In this document: positions 10,391-20,100 of the stretch, piece by piece
Layout of the letters: every line of letters starts with the position of its first letter
Position numbering within the stretch: position 1 is the stretch's first letter
Source: JACQPU01 sp039961715
GTDB lineage: Bacteria > Bacteroidota > Ignavibacteria > UBA10030
Assembly: GCA_039961715.1 (NCBI GenBank)
Contig: JABRVW010000067.1
Location: 25,599 to 89,598 of the forward strand
DNA length: 64,000 nt
Direction of reading: 5' to 3'
The notes under the pieces: generated by a model
What the model was told of the DNA's origin: nothing
Databases searched by the model: none
The model's input: the letters and a program-made list of their open reading frames with translations, nothing else
Position numbers and translations under genes: made by a program

Positions 10391-10939
10391 ATGACAGACC
10401 ACTCCTCATCAATGGATGAACCGCAGCTGATTGCCAGGGCCCGGCAGGGAGACCACAACGCCTTCCGGACGCTGTATGAACTCCATGTGGATGGCTTGTA
10501 CAGGTTTCTCAAGCAGTTTTCCGGGAATCACGACGATGTGGAGGACTGGGTACAGCGCAGTTTCATCCGCGCTTACCGCGCCCTTGACCGGTTCGGGGGC
10601 AGGTCGCGCTTCGCCACCTGGCTCATTGCCATCGGTCTCAACGAAATGCGGTCTGATCGGCGCAAGCCCGCCATGGTGATTGTGGGCGGTGGAGCAGAGC
10701 CGGCGGCAGAGGAAGACCTCGCGGAGCGCTTTGTCTGGGACGACCTGATGCGGGGTTGGCTTGCAGAGCTCGACGAGACCAAGCGTGCCGTGTTTCTCCT
10801 CTATGAGGTGGAGGGCTTCTCCCACGCGGAAATTGCCGCAATGCTGGAAATCGGCGAAAGCGCCTCCCGGACAATTCTTGCAAGGACAAAACAATGGCTC
10901 AGAGAACAATGGAATCGGGAAAGGAAGGAGGCCGGATGA
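10391..10939 (+). CDS. ECF-type RNA polymerase sigma factor
   Basis: A 182-residue sigma-70 family protein of the extracytoplasmic-function group. Region 2 is visible as LIARARQGDHNAFRTLYELHVDGLYRFLKQF...DVEDWVQRSFIRAYRALDRFGGRSRFATWLIAIGLNEMRSDRRK, and region 4 as LDETKRAVFLLYEVEGFSHAEIAAMLEIGESASRTILARTKQWLRE, with its helix-turn-helix. ATG 10391 gives a normal-length protein. It overlaps the next gene by 4 bases (ATGA), forming an operon with a membrane protein and an adhesin-like protein. By analogy the membrane protein is a candidate anti-sigma factor. Confidence 0.93.
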   Translation: MTDHSSSMDEPQLIARARQGDHNAFRTLYELHVDGLYRFLKQFSGNHDDVEDWVQRSFIRAYRALDRFGGRSRFATWLIAIGLNEMRSDRRKPAMVIVGGGAEPAAEEDLAERFVWDDLMRGWLAELDETKRAVFLLYEVEGFSHAEIAAMLEIGESASRTILARTKQWLREQWNRERKEAG

Positions 10940-11433
10940 ATCCTTCACAGTATTATCAAGAGAGCGACCTTCCCACGTCACGCCAGAGGCGCCGAATGTG
11001 GGGACGTATCGAAGCTTCCCTGCGTCCGAGGACAATCATCCGGGTCGACGATCGAAGAAGCTTCTTCTGGGGAATGGCGGCGGCGTTTCTGCTTTTCTTC
11101 AGTGCGTACGGCGCCTATCACGCCTTGTCGCACCTCAGCGAGTCGGAGCGGCCGATTGCCCTCCGGTTCGACGCAGCTTACCGTTCCGCCATTGCCGAAT
11201 TTGAAAGCGTGCTTCCGGCAGCCATCCGGTCGGACGATCCCGGACAGGATCACGTTCTTCTCGACATCCAGCGGCAACGGATCGAGTTGCTTGATACGGC
11301 CATCCGCGAACTTCAGCAGGATATGAACCGCACCGACCTTTCGCCGCTCAAGCGCGCCCGACTGCGCCAGCTCTACATGCTCAAGCTGCAGGCCTTGTTT
11401 GATCTCATTGAACGCGGAGATACGATCTTATGA
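10936..11433 (+). CDS. Single-pass membrane protein, candidate anti-sigma factor
   Basis: A 165-residue protein of unknown family. It has a basic cytoplasmic N-terminus (about 45 residues, RQRRRMWGRIEASLRPR), one membrane segment (FFWGMAAAFLLFFSAYGAYHAL) and a helical, charged periplasmic part ending in an L/R/Q-rich stretch. Position directly after an ECF sigma gene with an ATGA overlap, and this topology, are typical of anti-sigma factors, but no zinc-binding HxxxCxxC motif is present. The role is an inference from context. The start is fixed by the overlap with the sigma-factor stop codon. Confidence 0.7.
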   Translation: MNPSQYYQESDLPTSRQRRRMWGRIEASLRPRTIIRVDDRRSFFWGMAAAFLLFFSAYGAYHALSHLSESERPIALRFDAAYRSAIAEFESVLPAAIRSDDPGQDHVLLDIQRQRIELLDTAIRELQQDMNRTDLSPLKRARLRQLYMLKLQALFDLIERGDTIL

Positions 11434-12827
11434 ACATGCTCACCGTGCTTGTTTCCGCCGCTGCGACCTTCGGGCTTGTCGTTCCATCTGAGCGGACACG
11501 CGACCTGGAACACCATGCGGTCGTCACGCCAGCACAGAAGCTGGAAATCAGGGGTCTTTCCGGTTCGCACATCGAGTTTCGCTCGTGGGACAAGAACGAG
11601 GTTTCCATCCGCCTCCGTGCGAGAATTGCATCGTCCGACGAGGAGTATGAAGAGGAATACATCAATTCTCTGGAGATCGCGGAAACCAGAACGGCTTCGG
11701 CTCTGGTCCTCGAGTTCCGGGAAACGACGCGCAGTCTGAAGGGCTCGGGTTTCTGGAGCATCTTCACCGGCGGGGCTTTCGTGAAAAAGGAATTGAGGGG
11801 CGAGGTGTACGTTCCACGTTCCAATGCTCTTACCCTGGACTTCCGCCATGGTTCGATCACGCTGGAGGACATGAGGGGAGAATTGAACATCCGGGGAAAG
11901 AACAACACGCTTTCCCTCAAGAACTGCCAGAACGTGCGGACCGTTGAGAACGACTACGGTACGTCCGAGATACGCTCTTCCGGGGGGGCCCTTGAGCTCG
12001 ACGGAACGAGCTCAACGATCACCATCGCCGCGTTCAAGGGAACCGTCGCAGTCAACGCGCCGTATTCCACGATCAGAATCAGTGATCTGACCGGCAGTGG
12101 AACCATCAAGTCCAAGAGCGGGAAGATCGCGGTGGAAAACGCCGGGGCCGGCCTGGCGATTGAGGCGGAGTACTCGATGGTCACTGCGGCGGACATCGGC
12201 GGACCCCTCTCCGTTACGACCAAAAGCGGTACTGTTCGCGTGCGCAAGGTGCGCGGTCTTGCGGTGGATGCCCCCTACTCGGATGTGGAGGCATCGGAGA
12301 TTGACAACGCGGAACAGAAGGATGTCATCCTGACGAACCAATCCGGGTCGATCGCCCTCGAAAAGGTCAAGGGGAACGTTGTTCTGGATTGTCCTTACAC
12401 GGGCGTGGATCTCAGGGAGATCGACGGTTCCGTCACAGTCCGCTCGAAGAGCTCAACGATCAGAGCCGACGGGGTGGGAGGAGACTGGAAATCGGAAACC
12501 GAATACTGCACGTTGCGGCTCCGCGCGCTTCGGCCCAAACAGCTCATCGCCGACAACAAGAGCGGCCTGATTCACGTGGAAGCCCTCAGCGTGCCGGAGA
12601 GAGTGGAGCTCCGGAATGAATATGGAAATGTCGAGATCGAGATTCCGAAAGGATTCTCGGGGGCGGTGGATCTTGATGCGGAATACGGAACGGTTGAAAC
12701 CGATTTGCCGCTGAACGTTCGAAAGCGTGCCTCTTCGGCCTACGCCGTTGGAACCGTCGGATCCGGCTCCGGGTCAATCCTTATCCACACGCGTTCGGGC
12801 AACATCCGGCTCGAACAGTCCAGGTAG
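11430..12827 (+). CDS. DUF4097-type putative adhesin (beta-helix repeat protein)
   Basis: A 465-residue protein, last gene of the sigma-factor operon and joined to it by an ATGA overlap. After the N-terminal part (LEIRGLSGSHIEFRSWDKNEVSIRLRARI) it is built of repeated short beta units of the pattern V-x-S-K-S-G-x-I/V-x-V-x-x-V/A-x-G (for example GTIKSKSGKIAVENAGAG, LSVTTKSGTVRVRKVRG, VTVRSKSSTIRADGVGG), which is the look of the DUF4097 adhesin fold. A classical signal peptide is weak; the N-terminus MNMLTVLVSAAATFGLVVPS could serve. Such proteins often accompany ECF sigma/anti-sigma pairs; their molecular role is not established. Confidence 0.8.
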   Translation: MNMLTVLVSAAATFGLVVPSERTRDLEHHAVVTPAQKLEIRGLSGSHIEFRSWDKNEVSIRLRARIASSDEEYEEEYINSLEIAETRTASALVLEFRETTRSLKGSGFWSIFTGGAFVKKELRGEVYVPRSNALTLDFRHGSITLEDMRGELNIRGKNNTLSLKNCQNVRTVENDYGTSEIRSSGGALELDGTSSTITIAAFKGTVAVNAPYSTIRISDLTGSGTIKSKSGKIAVENAGAGLAIEAEYSMVTAADIGGPLSVTTKSGTVRVRKVRGLAVDAPYSDVEASEIDNAEQKDVILTNQSGSIALEKVKGNVVLDCPYTGVDLREIDGSVTVRSKSSTIRADGVGGDWKSETEYCTLRLRALRPKQLIADNKSGLIHVEALSVPERVELRNEYGNVEIEIPKGFSGAVDLDAEYGTVETDLPLNVRKRASSAYAVGTVGSGSGSILIHTRSGNIRLEQSR

Positions 12828-12834
12828 AAGCTAT

Positions 12835-12865
12835 CCGGCCCTCCGCGGAAACAGTTGAGGGCCGG
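12835..12865. terminator. Hairpin between convergent genes
   Basis: A perfect 9-base stem, CCGGCCCTC (12835-12843) with GAGGGCCGG (12857-12865), lies between the ends of two convergent genes. There is no T-run, so a factor-independent terminator is possible but not assured. Confidence 0.5.
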
Positions 12866-12889
12866 TGCTCTTCGGCCAGGCAGGATCTT

Positions 12890-13348
12890 TTACGGATAGA
12901 ACCGAAACGCTATTCCCCCTTCGAGGCCCAGGCCGACGACGGGGCTCAGAAAGAGCGCTGGGCCGATCTCGAAGGCAATGTCAAACGGATCCCGAGGAAA
13001 AATGTAATCAGCCCCGAACATGAACCGGGCACCGAGAGCAAGCGTGCTCTTGTCGTAGCGCGGTCCTCCAAACGACGCCGCACCGAGAAACACGCCCGGG
13101 CCATAGTAGAACGGGATGTCGGGATTTCTGAAGGCGTTGGAATGAAACAGGTAATCAGCACCGAACGCTATTCCGCCGAATCCTCCCCCCACAAATCCCT
13201 GAAGGGCTTCGGAAGGCTTGCTCCAGTACTTGACGGAGAATCCGGTCGGCGCTCCCACAATAAGCCCGATGCCCACCTTCTTCGTCTGAGCCATGCTCCC
13301 CACGGCAATCACGAGGCTCAGGACAACCATCGCAAGTATCCTCTTCAT
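12890..13348 (-). CDS. Small secreted outer-membrane barrel-like protein
   Basis: A 152-residue protein with a signal peptide (MKRILAMVVLSLVIAVGSMAQ) from ATG 13348, which has GGAGG upstream and overlaps the uvrA stop by 4 bases. The mature part is rich in glycine and aromatic residues in alternating strands (VGIGLIVGAPTGFSVKYW, GVFLGAASFGG, GLGLEGGIAFRFYP) and ends with FYP, as in small outer-membrane barrels. No family is recognised. Coupling to uvrA looks accidental in function but means co-transcription. Confidence 0.75.
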   Translation of the reverse strand: MKRILAMVVLSLVIAVGSMAQTKKVGIGLIVGAPTGFSVKYWSKPSEALQGFVGGGFGGIAFGADYLFHSNAFRNPDIPFYYGPGVFLGAASFGGPRYDKSTLALGARFMFGADYIFPRDPFDIAFEIGPALFLSPVVGLGLEGGIAFRFYP

Positions 13349-16215
13349 TCTGCTTCCTCCATGTGTGACGGATGATGAAACAGCAATTGTCTCAAAAACC
13401 TTCCTGTATGCGATTTCTTTGAGCGAGCAACGTCCTCCGGCGTGCCCGTAGCAACGATCCTGCCGCCTGCCTCTCCCCCCTCGGGACCAAGATCGATGAC
13501 AAAATCTGCGCATTTCACCACGTCCATCTGGTGCTCGATGACTACGACGGAATGTCCCGCCTCCACGAGAGCATTCAAACACCGGAGAAGCTTTGCAATG
13601 TCGTCAAAGTGCAGCCCGGTTGTCGGTTCATCAAAGATAAACAACGTCCGACCTTCTGTCTGTGACGCAGACAGGTGGTGGGCGAGCTTGATCCTTTGCG
13701 CCTCCCCTCCCGAGAGCGACGTTGCCGCCTGTCCCAGCCGTATGTACCCCAGTCCCACATCATCCAATACCTGCAGTTTTGAGGCAATGCGTTCCCCTTG
13801 CTTTGACTCGCGAAAGAACGCCATTGCCTCCGAGACGGTCATGCCCAGGATATCATCCACGTTCTTCCCCCGGAAGCGTATCTCCAGGATCTCCCGCTTG
13901 AATCTCCTGCCTTTGCAGGTCTCGCATGTCAGATAGAGATCAGCCAGGAACTGCATCTCGACCTTCTGAACGCCGTCGCCTTCGCAAGTCTCACAGCGGC
14001 CGCCGGGCACGTTGAACGAAAAGTGTCCCGGTTTGAATCCCCGCGCCCGTGCCGCGGGCGTTTTGGCAAGCACATCCCTGATCAGATCGAACACCTTGAT
14101 GTAGGTCGCGGGATTCGAGCGCGGAGTTCTTCCGATGGGCGATTGATCCACCAATTCAACGTGGCCGATCTGCTCAGCCCCTTCAAGAGAAGCAAATTTC
14201 CCGGGGGTACCGTCATATCCCCCTTTCACCTTTTTCAGCCCGGCATAGAGCACGTCATGCACGAGCGTGCTCTTGCCGGAACCGCTGACGCCAGTGATGC
14301 AGACGAACATCGAGAGCGGGATGCGAACATCGATCGATTTCAGGTTGTTCTCGGACGCCCCGCGGATGAACAAGGATTGCTCGGAATCGCTCCTGCGTTT
14401 CGCCGGGACGGGGATAGCCAGGCTTCCTCGCAAGTATTGCGCCGTAAGGGACGCGGGATGGTGCACCAACTCCCTGACCGGTCCGCAGAACACGACCTCG
14501 CCTCCGTTTTCTCCTGCGCGGGGACCCATGTCCACAATCACATCGCCGGCGCGGATCATATCTTCGTCGTGTTCCACCACCATGACCGTATTACCCACAT
14601 CCCTGAGCGACTTGAGGATCCTGATAAGCCGCTCGTTGTCTCTCGGATGCAGACCGATGCTCGGTTCGTCGAGAACATACAGTGAACCCACCAGGGAGGA
14701 GCCAAGCGACGTGGCCAGGTTGATGCGCTGGGATTCCCCGCCCGACAGCGTCATCGACAAGCGGTCCAGAGTGAGGTATCCGATGCCCACTTCATTCAAG
14801 AACCTCAAACGCTTTCGCAATTCCTCCAGGATCCTCCGCGCGACCTCACGGTCATATGCGGAAAGCGCCAACGTGCGGAAGAATTCCTGCGCCTCTTCCA
14901 GCGTCATGCGAACAATGTCATGGATCGTCTTTCCGCCCACCCGGATATTGAGGGCATCCTTCCGAAGCCGCGAGCCTCCGCATTCGTCGCAGGTCGTGTA
15001 TCCGCGATACCGGCTCAGAAACACACGGTAATGGACCTTGTACGATTTTCGTTCAATGAAGCGAAAGAACTTGTGAATCCCGTCAAATCCCTCCGTTCCG
15101 TCCATGATGATCCGGAGATGCTCGGGCGAAAGCCGGCTGAACGGAACGTCGACGGGTATCCCGTATTTCGGCGCGATGCTGAGCAGGTCGCGCAAATTCT
15201 CGCGCCATTTCGGAAAGTTCCATGGATGGATGGCTCCGGCACGGATTGAACGGTTCGGGTCGGGAACCACGAGATTCATGTCAATCCCCACGGATCGTCC
15301 GAATCCCTGGCACTTGGGGCACGCTCCGAAGGGGTTGTTGAAGGAGAACAACCGCGGTTCGGGCTCTTCGTACCTCAGGCCGTCGCGCGGGCATTCGTAA
15401 TGCTGTGTAAACCGCCTTTTCTCTCCCGAATCCGGGAACAAGAGCCACAGGTAGCCGTCCCCCTCGTTGAAAGCCGTTTCGAGGGAATCCGCCAACCGAC
15501 CCTCCGCGTCCGTGTCTCCATGCCGGAGGACGGTCCGGTCCGCCACCACAAGGACCTCCGCCTTGTTCTTTCCCTTGTATGCAGTCTCATTCAGGTCAAC
15601 GATCTGCCCATCAGCGACAATCCTGAAAAACCCGCGTTGTTTCAGGATGCTCAGTTCCTCCTTCATCGACCGGTTCGGATGGTCGTGAAGCGGAAACAGA
15701 ACATAGAGCTTTGATCCCTCGGGTTGTTCCTTGAGCCACTGGATGACCGTGCTCACCGTGTCCCTCTGGACGATCTGCCCGCACTCCCGGCAATACGTCT
15801 TCCCGATGCGGCCAAACAACAGACGAAGATAGTCGTAGATCTCGGTCGTGGTGGCAACTGTGGAGCGGGGATTGCGGCTGGTGGTTTTCTGCTCGATCGC
15901 GATCGAAGGGCTGATGCCCTGGATGAAATCCACGTCGGGCTTGTCCATACGCTCGAGGAACTGTCTGGCGTAGGACGAGAGGCTTTCGACGTAGCGCCTC
16001 TGCCCTTCGGCGTAGATCGTATCAAAGGCAAGACTTGACTTGCCCGATCCGCTGACGCCCGTCACCACAATCAACGTATTCCGCGGAAGCTCCAGGCTCA
16101 CATTCTTGAGATTGTGAACGCGCGCACCGCGCACTATGAGGGAGCGCAGGGGGCCGGAAGAGCCGTTTCCTTCCCGGGATGCAGACGCAACCGGAATGGT
16201 GGGGGATGGTTTCAT
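13345..16215 (-). CDS. uvrA: Excinuclease ABC subunit A
   Basis: DNA-damage recognition ATPase of nucleotide excision repair, 956 residues, the usual length. Both ABC modules are complete: Walker A GVSGSGKSSLAF and GVSGSGKSTLVHD, signature motifs LSGGESQRINLA and LSGGEAQRIKLA, and Walker B regions LYVLDEPSIGLHP and LFIFDEPTTGLHF. Zinc-finger cysteines are seen at CRECG, CDECGG and CETCEGDG...CETCKG. The family signature ARQFLERMDKPDVD is present near the N-terminus. ATG 16215 is preferred over an in-frame TTG two codons upstream. The stop overlaps the next gene. Confidence 0.98.
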   Translation of the reverse strand: MKPSPTIPVASASREGNGSSGPLRSLIVRGARVHNLKNVSLELPRNTLIVVTGVSGSGKSSLAFDTIYAEGQRRYVESLSSYARQFLERMDKPDVDFIQGISPSIAIEQKTTSRNPRSTVATTTEIYDYLRLLFGRIGKTYCRECGQIVQRDTVSTVIQWLKEQPEGSKLYVLFPLHDHPNRSMKEELSILKQRGFFRIVADGQIVDLNETAYKGKNKAEVLVVADRTVLRHGDTDAEGRLADSLETAFNEGDGYLWLLFPDSGEKRRFTQHYECPRDGLRYEEPEPRLFSFNNPFGACPKCQGFGRSVGIDMNLVVPDPNRSIRAGAIHPWNFPKWRENLRDLLSIAPKYGIPVDVPFSRLSPEHLRIIMDGTEGFDGIHKFFRFIERKSYKVHYRVFLSRYRGYTTCDECGGSRLRKDALNIRVGGKTIHDIVRMTLEEAQEFFRTLALSAYDREVARRILEELRKRLRFLNEVGIGYLTLDRLSMTLSGGESQRINLATSLGSSLVGSLYVLDEPSIGLHPRDNERLIRILKSLRDVGNTVMVVEHDEDMIRAGDVIVDMGPRAGENGGEVVFCGPVRELVHHPASLTAQYLRGSLAIPVPAKRRSDSEQSLFIRGASENNLKSIDVRIPLSMFVCITGVSGSGKSTLVHDVLYAGLKKVKGGYDGTPGKFASLEGAEQIGHVELVDQSPIGRTPRSNPATYIKVFDLIRDVLAKTPAARARGFKPGHFSFNVPGGRCETCEGDGVQKVEMQFLADLYLTCETCKGRRFKREILEIRFRGKNVDDILGMTVSEAMAFFRESKQGERIASKLQVLDDVGLGYIRLGQAATSLSGGEAQRIKLAHHLSASQTEGRTLFIFDEPTTGLHFDDIAKLLRCLNALVEAGHSVVVIEHQMDVVKCADFVIDLGPEGGEAGGRIVATGTPEDVARSKKSHTGRFLRQLLFHHPSHMEEAE

Positions 16216-16289
16216 TGCCAAGTCTCAAAGATACGCAATTGCGGTTTTAGAGGAAACCGCGAAGAGTCAAAAGAATGGGTGCCGGACGA

Positions 16290-17156
16290 TCAGAACGATA
16301 CGGAGAGCGAAGCGGTCGGGACAAACTCGACAAAGCCAAGCGAACGAGCTGTGGGCACCAGCCGCGTTTCGAGGCGGACGGCCTCATTAAACGCTTTTGC
16401 CCCCAGCGCTGCATCCACCATGCTGAGAAGATGGTTCGCCACGATCATGGCCGCGGCAGTACGGGCGACGGTGTAGAAATCATTTGCTCGTCCGCGCATA
16501 TCCCTGTAGGCCTGGAACCGGGCAGACATGACTGCAAGGTAGTCCGTCCGCGAGGGGTCCCAATCCTCCCATCCCATATTGTACTGAAGGTACTTGCCGA
16601 TCAGCTCGTAGTATTGCTGATCTGGCCTCCGGGGCAGGCGGTGGCTGAACCCGGTGCTTGGCACGCCTCCGATGTGCTGTTCCCACGCATTCAGCTTTTC
16701 CCAATCGACGCGATCCCAGGGCGGCACATTGGGATCAGAGTTCACCACGATCCCGCCCGGCGGCGGATTTGGATTTAACGAGGGCCCGTGCGTCTCCATC
16801 CATTCCGCGTACCGGACGACCGACCAGTAGGCGTCTGCGTACCGTTGAAATTCCTCTGTCTGGCGATCTCCCTTTCCATCGTACGACGTATGCACAATCC
16901 ACAGGATCACCTCGGCGCCAAAGAACACCGCCGCCCTCCAGTACGCCTCCGCGTAGAACTCTCCCGCCCCGGGAATGATTGCAGAATACAGCGCGGCGCG
17001 CATGACAGATTTCTCCCGCGGTTGTTCAGCCCCCCTCTCTCCCACCGACGAATCAGCCGCAAGCGCAAGATCCAAACGAAGATTGCCGGTCAGCGGCGGG
17101 GGGAGTTGCGAAAGAGCAACCTGGGAGACGAGCAGGACGGCAATCACGTGCTTCAT
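16290..17156 (-). CDS. DUF5683-like membrane-associated protein, unknown function
   Basis: A 288-residue protein with an N-terminal signal peptide (MKHVIAVLLVSQVALSQ). The segment RAALYSAIIPGAGEFYAEAYWRAAVFFGAEVILWIVH (about residues 50-90) resembles the 'P-G-x-G-q-x-Y-x-g' membrane motif of DUF5683-type proteins in Bacteroidota. The C-terminus is a second hydrophobic stretch (ARTAAAMIVANHLLSMVDAAL). The start at 17156 is fixed by an ATGA overlap with the preceding gene. Last gene of the surface operon that begins with the PorU-like gene. Confidence 0.7.
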   Translation of the reverse strand: MKHVIAVLLVSQVALSQLPPPLTGNLRLDLALAADSSVGERGAEQPREKSVMRAALYSAIIPGAGEFYAEAYWRAAVFFGAEVILWIVHTSYDGKGDRQTEEFQRYADAYWSVVRYAEWMETHGPSLNPNPPPGGIVVNSDPNVPPWDRVDWEKLNAWEQHIGGVPSTGFSHRLPRRPDQQYYELIGKYLQYNMGWEDWDPSRTDYLAVMSARFQAYRDMRGRANDFYTVARTAAAMIVANHLLSMVDAALGAKAFNEAVRLETRLVPTARSLGFVEFVPTASLSVSF

Positions 17157-20100
17157 CTGTCCCACCTCGCCAGTGGGGAGCCCCATTGGCTCAACTCGAA
17201 GCCGAACAGAATGCCGAAGTACCATCGCCATTCGCGGCCGTAACGGACCGGAGTCCCGGCGAAGGTTCTGGTGAAATCGTCAAACCCGTATGCGCCGGAG
17301 AAAAAAAAGCGTGTCGGATACGCGTAGAACGAAAAGGCCTCGAGCCTTACCTCAAAACCCGCATCCGTCTTCCAATCCGAAAAGTCCGGCATCTCCCCGG
17401 TCCATGCATTGCCGACGTCTGCAAAGACAGAGAAGAACAGTTTTGTGAAGGAAAGTTGGAGGATTCGAAAACCGAGATCGCGGCTGATCGGCAGGCGATA
17501 GGTGAGGTTGGCCGCGGCATTGGTGTTTCCGCCAAGGGAGTAGAAAGGATATCCCCTCATGCCCGTCAGGCCACCTGCATAGAAGTCGAAAAATCCATCC
17601 ACGGTTTTCCCAATGATGCCTGCCGCGCGAACGCTGAGGGAAAGGGTGTGTCGGGGAAAAGGCAGCGCAAGGTACTCATTCCACTGCAATTCGGCCCGAT
17701 GGAATGCGAACGTCTGGTACACCGGGACCGCTATTCCGGAAGAAATGTCGAACTCCCCCTCGGGATTGAACTTGTTGATCTCATAGACATAGCGCAGAAG
17801 CAGGGAGCGGCCCGTGGGGTTGATCTCTGAGTCCACTCCCTGGTCGCGATAATCTCCGCTTACCTGAACACCAAAGGCATTGCCCACGAAATAGGTGTTC
17901 CGAAACGCAGGAACGAGCGTGACAGGAGGATTGGGATTGATGAACGCTCCGATATCGGCGCTGTACCTGCTCAGAGTGTACGATGCCTTGAGGTGAGTTC
18001 GTTCCTGAATCACCGGCTGGCGAAGCGAGAGCGTGAATTCAAAGAGATTGTAGGTGATTTCAGGGGAGATCGGCTCGGGAGAGGGCTCAAGGAAGAACGT
18101 CGTGGACGTCTTTCGCGTGAGATTGTACACCTCCAGGGTCAGCGCCGGTTCGAGACCCGCCGCAGAGAACAACGGGAGCTTGTCACGATACTCGAAAACC
18201 AGTGCAAGATCGCGCTCGAATCTCCGGTTCACCATGGCGCCGGCAAACAGGCTCAGTTTGTCGAGCATGTCGTACGAACTCGCATACAATCCGGCCTTGA
18301 GCGCGTCCAATCCCCGGTTGAGCGGGTTGTAGGTGTCGACGCGGAGAACCGGAAAAATGCTCAGGCTTGAAAACGTGTGACGGTAGTCGCGACCAGTCAT
18401 CCCGTTACCGGGATCCGCAAAGCGTGCCTCATCGTCGGTCGAAGGCTGCTGGTCCCGGGTGAGCGTTGATCCACGTACGGACTCGAGCCTCTGATCCGAC
18501 GCCGGCATCCATGCAACGGAGTATCCTGAGGAAGAGTACGATGCATAGACCAGATCGCCGGCGGCATTCACCGACGGGAGGAACGCTCCCCCAAGGGCAT
18601 TGGTAACCCTCGATGTCTTGCCGGTCTCAGGGTTCATGGAATAGATGTTGAAGATGCCCGTCCGGTCGGAGGAAAAATACAGCAAACCATCTGGTGAAAA
18701 GGAGGGATTGCGGCAGTCACCATCCGCCGCGATGATGTGTACTTCGCCTCCGAGGGAGCTTACCTGAGCAAGCGATTGTCCGTGACCATTGGAATATCCA
18801 AAGACGATTCGCGTGCCATCGGGCGACCAGGCCGGGGTATAGACCTGGGTTCCGGGAGGGACATCGGTGAGACGACGCACATCCGTTCCGTCAAGCGCGC
18901 ACGTCCCGACATTCAGCGTGCCGTCAGATCCGTACGCAAAAGCAATCCGCGTCCCGTCGGGGGAAAGGCGGGGATTAAAGGCGCGCAATCCATGCGTGAT
19001 CCGGACCTCCTTGCCGGTCAGGAGATCGTAGGAATAGAGATCCGACCAGCGGGACCAGTGCGGGTTGTCGCCTGAGATCCTTGCGTACACAAGAGTGCGC
19101 CCATTTGGCGTTACGGAGAGCGTCGAGCGCACGTTGTGAACCACGAGCTTCGATTCCTTCCGTTCCAAATCATACCGATAAACCGAACTTGCTCCAAAAG
19201 AGTCCTTCCCCTTATTGGAAACGTAGAAGACGGATCTTCCGTCCGGATGAAACACCGGATAGAAGTTCCCAAAACCCTCCTCCTCGATCCGGATTCCCTC
19301 CCTGACGGGTCCGATGGATTCCTTCACGGCACGATAGAGCTCCTTCTTTGCATCACGCCATTCGTTGTAGAGGTCTTCTCCGCTCTTTCCGAGGACATCG
19401 ACAATGGCTCCATCTATCGTGATCCGGGAAATCGACGCCAGAGAACGAGAGATTCGTTCCAGCGTCTCAGGCCCGTAGGTTTCCGCTATGTATTGTACAA
19501 TTGAGAACCCGGCATTGTAGGCCGATTCGTTCCCCAGGCTGTTCTTGCCGAACACTGCCATCTCCTCCCACGAGAGAAGACGATCTTCCAGAATGCTCAT
19601 GCGAAGCATCATGTCCCGATGCGTGTCCCAGAAATCGTAGGTCAGGGAAGGATGATTGTATTGGGCCGTTCCCTCCGCGAACCAGCTTGGTACCAGGAAG
19701 AACGAAAACGGATACGAAACGAGGACGTTTGGAAAACCGTAGAGGACATCCGGCCTCCGTTCGGATTCGTACCCGAACCATTGCAGATACAGGGCCGGCA
19801 GCCGGCGTCCGAGTTTCATGGCCGTCTGAATCTGCACAATGTGCACAAACTCATGGGTCACTACATTCTGGAGCCAGGGATGGATTCCGCGGAGTTCAAA
19901 GTCCATCGCCGGAGCCCAGATTTCGATCTTGTTATCGAAGAAATAGGCCGCCCCGTTCGAATAATCATCGTGGTCGCGAACAACGATGCTGACTTTCTGA
20001 TCCGGCTCATGGCGGTACATCCCCGTAACCGGAACGTAGGCCGATTCAGCAATCGCCGCCACGAGTTGTCCTGTTCTGAGGGCTCCGTCGTGGACATGTA

